In this document: positions 1 through 5,410 of the stretch, piece after piece
How positions within the stretch are numbered: the first letter of the stretch is position 1
Layout: every line of letters begins with the position of its first letter
Assembly: GCA_029983575.1 (NCBI GenBank)
Contig: JASBZE010000092.1
Span: forward strand, 1-6,216
Origin: Peptostreptococcaceae bacterium
GTDB lineage: Bacteria > Bacillota > Clostridia > Peptostreptococcales > Peptostreptococcaceae
DNA length: 6,216 nucleotides
Reading direction: 5' to 3'
The notes under the pieces: model-generated
Databases searched by the model: none
What the model saw: only the letters and a program-made list of their open reading frames with translations
What the model was told of the DNA's origin: nothing
Position numbers and translations under genes: made by a program

Positions 1-290
1 TCTTTACCAGATTTTTCTATTGATTTGAATTTAAGGTTAATCCCCAAGTACTCTTTTTTATACCTGAGTCCGTCATATATAAAACTTTCTCCGTTGTTTA
101 CAAATACCTTCTTACCCATCAATTTCTTAATTATTTTTAATATCCCCTCATCTTGATACTGAACTGATAGGACATCAATTATATCATCTTTACCTATAAT
201 ATTTTTTAACGCTTTTAATTTGCCGTGATTTGCAGTAAAAAGCCCCTTGATATTATTTTGGTTCATATTCACTATGTAAAAAACTCTCAT
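1..290 (-). CDS. Probable glycosyltransferase (family 4-like), N-terminal part only, runs off the left edge
   Basis: An open frame begins with ATG at 290-288 and stays open for 96 codons to the window edge, so the C-terminal part is missing. The start is set by a GAGGAGAA Shine-Dalgarno (295-302) inside the 13-base gap after the wecB homologue. The protein begins MRVFYIVNMNQNN and continues with GLFTANHGKLKALKNI (residues 16-31). A short beta strand followed by a G-L-F-x-A-x-H-x-(K/R)-x-x-A-L helix is a common opening for GT4-type GT-B transferases of polysaccharide clusters. The nucleotide-sugar-binding C-terminal domain that would prove this is not in the window. Its coupling to the UDP-ManNAc-making epimerase makes transfer of a ManNAc-derived sugar an attractive guess, but acceptor and donor are unknown. 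The reading frame is secure; the family call rests on a short stretch plus context. Confidence 0.6.
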   Translation of the reverse strand, partial: MRVFYIVNMNQNNIKGLFTANHGKLKALKNIIGKDDIIDVLSVQYQDEGILKIIKKLMGKKVFVNNGESFIYDGLRYKKEYLGINLKFKSIEKSGK

Positions 291-303
291 AGTATTCTCC
301 TCA

Positions 304-1395
304 TCAATCAGATATTACATCAACTATTCTTCTGCTGGCATTACCGTCTCCATATGGATTTCTTGCCTTCGCTATCTTTTCATATCTTTCTTTATCTTCA
401 AGTAAGCTGATGGTTTCATTGAATATATTTTCTTCGTCAGTTCCAACTAAAACCACCGTGCCAGCATCTAGAGCCTCTTTTCTCTCCGTTTCATTTCTAA
501 GTACCAACACAGGTATATCAAATGCTGGAGCTTCTTCTTGTATTCCTCCACTATCTGAGAGTATTAAGAAGGATCTTTTCATTATGTTGTGAAAATCTAT
601 AACATCTAATGGTTCTATTAATTTAATCCTATCTTCTCCACTAAATACTTTTTTAGCTATTTCTCTAACCTTTGGATTTTTATGAACTGGAAAAACCACC
701 TTAACATCATTTCTGTGTTTAACAATATTTTTTACTGCCCTAAAAATTCCTTCCATAGTTTTCCCAATGACCTCTCTTCTATGACAGGTCAAGAGTATTA
801 GCTTATCTTCTCCAGCCCATGAGGTAATGGGACTAGAGTAATCCTCTCTCACAGTATATTTTAACATATCAACAACCGTGTTTCCCGTAACGAATATATT
901 GTCCTTTGGCTTTTTTTCTTCTAAGAGATTTTTCTTAGCCAATTCTGTAGGAGCAAAATTATATTCTGAGACTAAACCCACAAACTGCCTGTTTATCTCC
1001 TCGGGAAAAGGAAAATATTTATTGTATGTTCTAAGTCCCGCCTCAATATGACCTACCTTGACCTTGTGATAAAATCCCGCCATAGCTGCGGCAAGTGCCG
1101 TTGTAGTATCACCGTGAACTAGGATAACATCTGGTTTTTCTATCTCAATTACCTCGTCTAATCCCTCGAGTATCTTTGAGGTTATATAGCTTAATGATTG
1201 AGACTCTTTCATTATATCCAAGTCGTAATCCGGATGTATATCAAAGTCATTTAGTACTTGATCGAGCATATCTCTGTGCTGAGCAGTCACTAATATCTTA
1301 GTAATAATATTTTTTCTGGTATTCAATTCTTTAATTACGGGAATTACCTTGATCGCCTCGGGTCTAGTCCCAAAAACTACCATTACCTTCTTCAT
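304..1395 (-). CDS. wecB: UDP-N-acetylglucosamine 2-epimerase (non-hydrolysing)
   Basis: This cytoplasmic enzyme interconverts UDP-GlcNAc and UDP-ManNAc, the first step towards UDP-ManNAcA. The 363-residue length is normal for the WecB/MnaA family. Visible motifs, in order, are FGTRPEAIK (8-16, with the conserved Arg11 and Lys16), the QHR-x-M-L-D segment (39-45), HGDTTTALAAA (94-104, Asp96), VGHIEAGLRT (114-123, Glu118), PFPEEINR (129-136), TCHRRE (203-208), the SDSGGIQEEAP loop that binds UDP (280-290), and the terminal NPYGDGNASRRI (346-357). Asp96, Glu118 and a Glu of PFPEEINR correspond to the acidic catalytic residues of the E. coli enzyme, so it looks active. The start is fixed by AAGGAGGT at 1400-1407. 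It lies downstream of its own strong promoter and 13 bases before the next gene. In Gram-positives this enzyme (often called MnaA) also feeds wall teichoic acid linkage units, so its role may extend beyond this cluster. The symbol follows family usage and the wecC neighbour. Confidence 0.95.
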   Translation of the reverse strand: MKKVMVVFGTRPEAIKVIPVIKELNTRKNIITKILVTAQHRDMLDQVLNDFDIHPDYDLDIMKESQSLSYITSKILEGLDEVIEIEKPDVILVHGDTTTALAAAMAGFYHKVKVGHIEAGLRTYNKYFPFPEEINRQFVGLVSEYNFAPTELAKKNLLEEKKPKDNIFVTGNTVVDMLKYTVREDYSSPITSWAGEDKLILLTCHRREVIGKTMEGIFRAVKNIVKHRNDVKVVFPVHKNPKVREIAKKVFSGEDRIKLIEPLDVIDFHNIMKRSFLILSDSGGIQEEAPAFDIPVLVLRNETERKEALDAGTVVLVGTDEENIFNETISLLEDKERYEKIAKARNPYGDGNASRRIVDVISD

Positions 1396-1399
1396 AGTG

Positions 1400-1407
1400 A
1401 CCTCCTT
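1400..1407 (-). promoter_or_regulatory. Strong ribosome-binding site of the wecB homologue
   Basis: AAGGAGGT is a full match to the anti-Shine-Dalgarno core and lies four bases before the ATG (1395-1393). No other start codon nearby has such a site, so it fixes the start. Confidence 0.85.
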
Positions 1408-1431
1408 GATATTTTACGATAATATTTTTAT

Positions 1432-1470
1432 CTTTATCATTACTATAAATAATATTAAACTTTATCATTA
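1432..1470. repeat. Two exact 11-bp direct repeats flanking the predicted transcription start
   Basis: CTTTATCATTA occurs at 1432-1442 and again at 1460-1470 (minus-strand reading TAATGATAAAG). The copies are 28 bp apart, start to start. The right copy overlaps four bases of the -10 element and the predicted start site; the left copy lies within the leader. This arrangement would suit a regulator that blocks initiation, but the low base complexity lowers confidence that the repeat is functional. Confidence 0.5.
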
Positions 1471-1495
1471 TAACAATTTTTAAAAATTATGTCTA
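1467..1495 (-). promoter_or_regulatory. Sigma-70/SigA-type promoter for the wecB homologue and the gene after it
   Basis: Reading leftward, TAGACA (1490-1495) matches five of six bases of the -35 consensus TTGACA. After exactly 17 bases comes a perfect TATAAT -10 (1467-1472). A TG one base upstream of the -10 (1474-1475) makes it an extended -10. Predicted initiation is near 1460, giving a leader of about 65 bases before the ATG at 1395. The -35 lies just beyond the stop codon of the wecC homologue (1500-1502). AT-rich DNA throws up many -10 look-alikes, but the joint match of -35, spacer length and extended -10 is much less likely to be chance. Confidence 0.8.
1475..1488. repeat. Perfect 14-bp palindrome in the promoter spacer
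   Basis: AATTTTTAAAAATT reads identically on both strands and fills positions 3-16 of the 17-base spacer between -35 and -10. Its placement would suit an operator for a dimeric repressor. It is made only of A and T, so it could equally be a simple A-tract/T-tract spacer that bends DNA. Twelve of the 14 bases recur at 2782-2793 in the other large gap. Confidence 0.5.
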
Positions 1496-1499
1496 GTTT

Positions 1500-2726
1500 T
1501 TACAGAGAATAGTATACTTTCGCCCTATTTTTCAGTTCCTCTCCAATATGTTTAGTGTCAAATACAACCTTGCCTCTAAGTTTAGAAACATTGGTTGAAT
1601 TTTTTATTTCCTCATGGTCAACCATGATGAGGACAATATCACATGAGTTTAAGAAATCCTGGAAATCAAATGCTTGTGATCTATACATCATTTTTTTGAT
1701 ATATGGATCATAAACTACTATCTTATCCCTGTCCTCTTCTTTTAAAATGCTTAAAAACTGCATACTAGGAGATTCCCTTACATCATCTACGTTGGCCTTA
1801 TAAGTTAGCCCATATATTCCAACTCTCGAATAATCCGTTATTCCCTCATCTATCATAATGGAGTTTAATTTATTTTTTACGTATAGTGGCATGGAATCAT
1901 TGACGTATCTAGCAGAGTTTATAAGTCTGGTCTGTTTTGGAAAATCTCCTACTAAAAACCACGGGTCTACAGATATACAATGACCGCCTACCCCCGGCCC
2001 AGGATTTAATATATTCACTCGCGGATGCTTATTGGCGATTTTTATAACTTCATATACATCTAGGCCACTTAGATCGCAGATCTGAGCCAACTCATTTGCA
2101 AAGGCGATATTTATATCTCTGTAAGTATTCTCTACTACCTTTGTCATCTCAGCAACTTTTATGCTTGTCTTGAATATTTCTCCCTTACAAAAAGAGGAGT
2201 ATATCTTTTCAACCTCATCTAGTACTTTTTTATCGTCCGCACCAATAGTCCTAGAGTTGTTTACAAGCTCATAAACTATATTTGTTGGCAATATTCTCTC
2301 AGGTGCATGTGCTAGGTGTATTTTTTTATTGGAACCCTCTACAATCGGCCTGATAAACTTATCTATAGTCCCTGGAGAGACAGTTGACTCTATGATTATG
2401 ATCGAATCTTCCTCACAAACCTTAACTATTTCTTCCACAGCTTTTACTATGTACTTTGGATCCACCTTTTTTGTATCCCTGTCAAATGGTGTAGGCACGG
2501 CGACAATATATCTGTCGGCAGCTTCATACTCACTCTTAAAATCTATTTTTTTATATACTTCTTTATATAATTTATTTATTTCTTCTTCACTAAAAAAAGC
2601 AGAGCCATCCTTAAGAGATGACACCACATCTTGATTTATATCGCTACCCACGACGTCGGCCCCATTTTTTGATAACATAAGAGCTGTGGGAAGCCCGATA
2701 TAACCAAGTCCTATTACATTGATCAT
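1500..2726 (-). CDS. wecC: UDP-N-acetyl-D-mannosaminuronate-forming dehydrogenase (UDP-ManNAc 6-dehydrogenase)
   Basis: This cytoplasmic NAD-dependent enzyme oxidises C6 of UDP-ManNAc twice, yielding UDP-ManNAcA. At 408 residues it is close to the usual length of about 420. The N-terminal NAD-binding loop is GLGYIGLP (6-13). The segment HAPERILPTN (140-149) is the WecC-group signature, unlike the NPEF motif of UDP-glucose dehydrogenases. ENTYRDINIAFANELA (199-214) forms the central helix, and KHPRVNI (233-239) followed by GPGVGGHCISVDPWF (243-257) carries the catalytic Cys250. TYKANVDDVRESP (308-320) opens the C-terminal UDP-binding domain. The partner epimerase is the next gene downstream. 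A GGGAG site at 2737-2741 supports the ATG at 2726. The gene is bounded by a repeat-bearing gap upstream and by a promoter starting immediately after its stop codon. A related UDP-GlcNAc 6-dehydrogenase (WbpA type) is the main alternative, but the HPRVNI segment and the wecB neighbour favour WecC. Confidence 0.9.
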   Translation of the reverse strand: MINVIGLGYIGLPTALMLSKNGADVVGSDINQDVVSSLKDGSAFFSEEEINKLYKEVYKKIDFKSEYEAADRYIVAVPTPFDRDTKKVDPKYIVKAVEEIVKVCEEDSIIIIESTVSPGTIDKFIRPIVEGSNKKIHLAHAPERILPTNIVYELVNNSRTIGADDKKVLDEVEKIYSSFCKGEIFKTSIKVAEMTKVVENTYRDINIAFANELAQICDLSGLDVYEVIKIANKHPRVNILNPGPGVGGHCISVDPWFLVGDFPKQTRLINSARYVNDSMPLYVKNKLNSIMIDEGITDYSRVGIYGLTYKANVDDVRESPSMQFLSILKEEDRDKIVVYDPYIKKMMYRSQAFDFQDFLNSCDIVLIMVDHEEIKNSTNVSKLRGKVVFDTKHIGEELKNRAKVYYSL

Positions 2727-2773
2727 TATAATCTCACTCCCGTATTATTTTTAATACCGTTTGAACCTAGATT

Positions 2774-2802
2774 TAGATACCTTTTTAAAAATTCATCATC
2801 AA
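2774..2802 (-). promoter_or_regulatory. Weak candidate promoter for the wecC homologue
   Basis: Reading leftward, TTGATG (2797-2802) matches four of six -35 bases and is followed after 17 bases by TATCTA (2774-2779), which matches only three of six -10 bases. The spacer contains TTTTTAAAAATT (2782-2793, plus strand), the same 12-mer found in the spacer of the strong promoter at 1467-1495. The -10 is poor and lacks the important final T, so this is a tentative call supported mostly by the parallel layout. Confidence 0.22.
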
Positions 2803-2803
2803 A

Positions 2804-2872
2804 TTGGTATTTTATTAATCATTAACTTTATTAGTCATTAGCTTAATACTTTATTAATCATCGGCTTGGTAC
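2804..2872. repeat. Degenerate tandem repeat, 23-bp unit
   Basis: Two full 23-bp units occupy 2827-2849 and 2850-2872, and a shortened 16-bp unit lies at 2811-2826. All start with TTTATTA. The two full units agree at 18 of 23 positions, and all five differences are transitions. The short unit matches 14 of the corresponding 16 bases. TTGGTAT (2804-2810) before the short unit resembles TTGGTAC at the end of the last unit, as expected for a decayed array. It lies outside any gene, between the family 4 glycosyltransferase and the wecC homologue. It may be a regulatory direct repeat, a decayed minisatellite, or a scar of cassette exchange. Confidence 0.7.
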
Positions 2873-2895
2873 TTTCGGACATAAATGTCTAAAAC

Positions 2896-4068
2896 CTATA
2901 GTGATTTATATAGTTCTCTAATCCTTGACTTCATTTCATCCCAACTGTATTTCTCATAAACCCCGAAGAAGTTCTCTTCTTTTTCTTCTAGAATTTTAGG
3001 ATAATCTATCACATTATCTATACAATTTACAAAGCTATCTAAGTCGAAGTCTATTGAAAATCCTATGTCTAATTCGTCTACTATCCTATCCATAGACGTA
3101 TCCCTACACACAATTATAGGCTTTTTTAAAAACATCGCTTCATATATCTTATTTGGCGCTGCGTATTTGTGGTTTCTAATATCAGGATTATACATTGCAA
3201 CCATTATATTAGACTTAGAATATACATCAAAGGTATCTTTATAATCTACCTTTCCTAAGAAAATGAGATTTTTGTTAGTCTCACTGACTTTTTTTAGCTC
3301 ATCTTCTAAGGGACCGTAGCCGCCTATGTGAATTTCAACGTCATCTCTTTGTTTTGCAAAATCTATCAACTTATCTACGAACCTTCTGTTAGAAAGAACT
3401 CCTATATAAGAAAGAATTAGCTTTGCATCTTTATCCATAGAATCTTTTTTATATAAAAACTTGTTTTCCCTGTTGTTTATAAGGTAGTTTACTCTCAAAT
3501 CCTCGTCTATTCTGGGTGTATTGTGAACTACGACAAGTTTTTTTGGATAGGCTCCAGATATCTGTTCCTTCCTCTCTTCCGTGCAAACTATAGTAGCATC
3601 AGCATTGTTAATAACCCTAAACTCCATTGACTTTATTATATTTCTAAGTAACCCTGGAATTTTAGAACGACTGTCAACATAGAAATCTGCTATATGATAT
3701 ACAAATTTTTTATTATATTTTTTTGCTATCTTTCTTGCAACTCTTCCGCAATCTAAATCAAAGGCATGAATAACATCATATTTATCTTTATTTTCTATCA
3801 TCCAATTCCTAATCTCATCCATAAATTTTTTAAGTACGAAGAAGTTTTTAAGACCTCTTTCAGTTTGAGCAGGAAGAATGAGCTCATAATTTTTTACCTT
3901 TCCTCCCTCAACTTCTATCTCTCCAGTAACAAATGTAGGCTTGTCAACTTCTTTATTTCTAGATCTCGATAAAACTATTACTTCATTTCCTTCGTATAAA
4001 GCTGAAGCTATCCTGTTTATGCTCGCGTTTAAAGGGGCCTCAGAATTTCTAACTATCAATACCCTCAT
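2896..4068 (-). CDS. Family 4 (GT-B fold) glycosyltransferase
   Basis: This is a predicted cytoplasmic or membrane-associated enzyme that adds one sugar from a nucleotide donor to the growing lipid-linked chain. The 390 residues are a normal GT4 length. The N-terminal acceptor domain has an initial strand MRVLIVRN, HAFDLD (101-106), HIADFYVDS (125-133), VCTEERKEQI (161-170) and VVVHNTPR (179-186). The C-terminal donor domain starts at SYIGVLSNRR (220-229) and includes GGYGPLEDEL (249-258), LGKVDYKD (271-278) and APNKIYEAMFLKKPIIV (304-320). Glu310 occupies the second Glu of the family's E-x7-E element; the first is not a Glu here, as in many PNK-x-(Y/F)-E-type GT4 enzymes. There is no signal peptide or membrane span. 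The ATG lies nine bases after the ugd stop codon, with an AGGGGG site overlapping that stop, so translational coupling is likely. Donor, acceptor and linkage cannot be told from sequence. Confidence 0.88.
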   Translation of the reverse strand: MRVLIVRNSEAPLNASINRIASALYEGNEVIVLSRSRNKEVDKPTFVTGEIEVEGGKVKNYELILPAQTERGLKNFFVLKKFMDEIRNWMIENKDKYDVIHAFDLDCGRVARKIAKKYNKKFVYHIADFYVDSRSKIPGLLRNIIKSMEFRVINNADATIVCTEERKEQISGAYPKKLVVVHNTPRIDEDLRVNYLINNRENKFLYKKDSMDKDAKLILSYIGVLSNRRFVDKLIDFAKQRDDVEIHIGGYGPLEDELKKVSETNKNLIFLGKVDYKDTFDVYSKSNIMVAMYNPDIRNHKYAAPNKIYEAMFLKKPIIVCRDTSMDRIVDELDIGFSIDFDLDSFVNCIDNVIDYPKILEEKEENFFGVYEKYSWDEMKSRIRELYKSL

Positions 4069-4073
4069 ATGTT

Positions 4074-4079
4074 CCCCCT
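4074..4079 (-). promoter_or_regulatory. Ribosome-binding site overlapping the ugd stop codon
   Basis: AGGGGG shares two bases with the TAG stop (4078-4080) of the UDP-glucose dehydrogenase gene and sits five bases before the ATG at 4068. This fixes the glycosyltransferase start and implies coupled translation. Confidence 0.75.
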
Positions 4080-5373
4080 ATCTAGTCCTACCTATAGAAT
4101 AGTATTTGATGCCCTTATCCAACATCTCGTCGACATCATAACAGTTACGACCATCGTAAACCCTAGGCACCTTCATATTCTCTAAAAAAATCTCTGGAGT
4201 TAAATCCCTGATCTCTTTCCATTCTGTCATTACGAAACACGCCTCGCTTCCTCTCAGAGCATCTTTAATATTATCGTCATAAATTATTTTATCACCGAAT
4301 ATCTTTTTCATATTATTCATGCCCACTGGATCAAAGACGTGAATTTCTGCATTTCTCTCAATAAGGTATTTAATATTTACTATTGAAGGAGCCTCTCTCA
4401 AATCGTCAGTACCAGGCTTATATGTGAGTCCTAAAACACATACCTTCATACCTTCAAAAGAATCTATATCCTTGTCAGCCTCTCTCACTAACTTGAGTTT
4501 TTGGGCTTCATTGATTTCTATTGCCGCTTTTATCGTTTTGAGTTCATAGCCGTTGGAATTTGATAACCAGTGCAATGCCTTAGTATCCTTTGGAAAGCAT
4601 GAGCCACCATATCCAATCCCTGCCCTCAAGAACTTAGCGCCTATCCTATCGTCATAGCTCATCCCGAGAGCTACCTCTTCAATATCAGCTCCGACGATTT
4701 CACATAGATTGGCAATATCGCTCATATATGATATTTTTAGAGCTAGAAAATCATTAGAAGCGTATTTTATCATTTCTGCAGACCTTCTATTAGTAACTAT
4801 TATTGGAGAATTAAATCCTTTGTAAATTTCTTCTAGTTTATTTTTTGCATCTTCGCTTTCGACTCCTAATACTATTCTCCTAGCGTTAATAGTGTCGTCA
4901 ATTGCAGTTCCCTGGGCCAAAAATTCTGGATTCGAAGCAACTTCAAATACCTTCTCCGACTTTGAGTTTATGTATTTCTCTATCTCGTCGTTAGTACCAA
5001 CTGGGACGGTGGATTTAATAACTACTAAACAACCAGATTTAGAGTATTTGGCTATGGATTTAGCGACTTTTTTTATATACTCCAAATTTGCAGAGCCGTC
5101 TGTCCTCTCAGGAGTGCCTACAGCAATAAAAATTACATCGCTATCTTCATAGGCTTTTTTCTCATCTGTAGTAAATGAAATACTACCTCTGTCGACCTCC
5201 CTCTCTAAAAATTCGTCTAAGTCTTTTTCATATATAGGCGAAATCTTTTTATTAAGTTTTTCTATTCTATCTTTATCTATATCGGTACATACGACATCGT
5301 GGTAACCCATATGAGCGATGCATACCCCAGTCACCAAACCGACGTAACCTGTTCCCGCAATAGCAACTTTCAT
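4078..5373 (-). CDS. ugd: UDP-glucose 6-dehydrogenase
   Basis: This cytoplasmic NAD-dependent enzyme oxidises UDP-glucose to UDP-glucuronate, a donor for capsules and teichuronic acids. The 431 residues suit the bacterial family (TuaD/Ugd/HasB). The NAD loop is GTGYVG (7-12), with Asp31 at the end of the second strand for NAD ribose binding. VGTPERTDGSANL (85-97) and STVPVGT (121-127) follow, then NPEFLAQGTAIDD (148-160), the hallmark separating this group from WecC. EMIKYASNDFLALKISY (200-216) supplies Lys203 and Asn207, GYGGSCFPKD (254-263) holds the catalytic Cys259 and Asp263, and GLTYKPGTDDLREAPS (315-330) begins the C-terminal UDP-binding domain. These positions match the S. pyogenes enzyme (Lys204, Asn208, Cys260, Asp264) with an offset of one, so it should be active. 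GGAGGAA (5378-5384) supports the ATG at 5373. It lies between two glycosyltransferases with gaps of 37 and 9 bases, implying one operon. Confidence 0.95.
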   Translation of the reverse strand: MKVAIAGTGYVGLVTGVCIAHMGYHDVVCTDIDKDRIEKLNKKISPIYEKDLDEFLEREVDRGSISFTTDEKKAYEDSDVIFIAVGTPERTDGSANLEYIKKVAKSIAKYSKSGCLVVIKSTVPVGTNDEIEKYINSKSEKVFEVASNPEFLAQGTAIDDTINARRIVLGVESEDAKNKLEEIYKGFNSPIIVTNRRSAEMIKYASNDFLALKISYMSDIANLCEIVGADIEEVALGMSYDDRIGAKFLRAGIGYGGSCFPKDTKALHWLSNSNGYELKTIKAAIEINEAQKLKLVREADKDIDSFEGMKVCVLGLTYKPGTDDLREAPSIVNIKYLIERNAEIHVFDPVGMNNMKKIFGDKIIYDDNIKDALRGSEACFVMTEWKEIRDLTPEIFLENMKVPRVYDGRNCYDVDEMLDKGIKYYSIGRTR

Positions 5374-5410
5374 AAACTTCCTCCAATCATTGATTAAAGA
5401 TTTACTGTAA

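Larger units (their letters stand above)
1396..1499 (-). other. Intergenic leader and promoter region between the wecC and wecB homologues
   Basis: This 104-base, very AT-rich gap holds no gene. Reading on the minus strand it contains, in order: a near-consensus promoter starting only a few bases after the upstream stop codon, a 14-bp palindrome in the promoter spacer, two exact copies of an 11-bp direct repeat, a weak GATAA/TTATC inverted repeat (1418-1432, five-base loop), and the wecB ribosome-binding site. No terminator-like hairpin with a T-run separates the upstream gene from the promoter, so read-through from upstream is expected in addition to new initiation. Confidence 0.8.
2727..2895 (-). 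other. 169-base intergenic region with a degenerate tandem repeat upstream of the wecC homologue
   Basis: No gene fits here; stops interrupt all frames. On the minus strand it holds, in order: a small GACAT/ATGTC inverted repeat just after the upstream stop codon (2878-2889, no T-run after it), the 23-bp-period repeat (2804-2872), a weak promoter-like pair (2774-2802), and the wecC ribosome-binding site (2737-2741). It is the largest gap in the cluster and separates the tightly packed upstream genes from the ManNAcA genes. Confidence 0.8.

Noticed and set aside
1418..1432. GATAA/TTATC hairpin in the wecB leader as a riboswitch or attenuator
   Set aside because: A five-base-pair all-but-AT stem is too weak, and the 65-base leader has no alternative stem structure that I can recognise.
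2329..2634. 101-codon plus-strand open frame
   Set aside because: It is antisense to the strongly supported wecC homologue, has no convincing ribosome-binding site, and its composition reflects the complementary coding strand.
2811..2872. Repeats considered as a CRISPR array
   Set aside because: The units are directly adjacent without unique spacers, are too short and too diverged, and there are no cas genes nearby.
2878..2889. GACAT/ATGTC inverted repeat after the family 4 glycosyltransferase as an intrinsic terminator
   Set aside because: The stem is only five base pairs with a two-base loop, has low GC, and no T-run follows on the minus strand. It is more likely chance.
4892..5152. 86-codon plus-strand open frame
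   Set aside because: It lies entirely within the ugd gene on the opposite strand; the conserved motifs of Ugd in this stretch show which frame is real.
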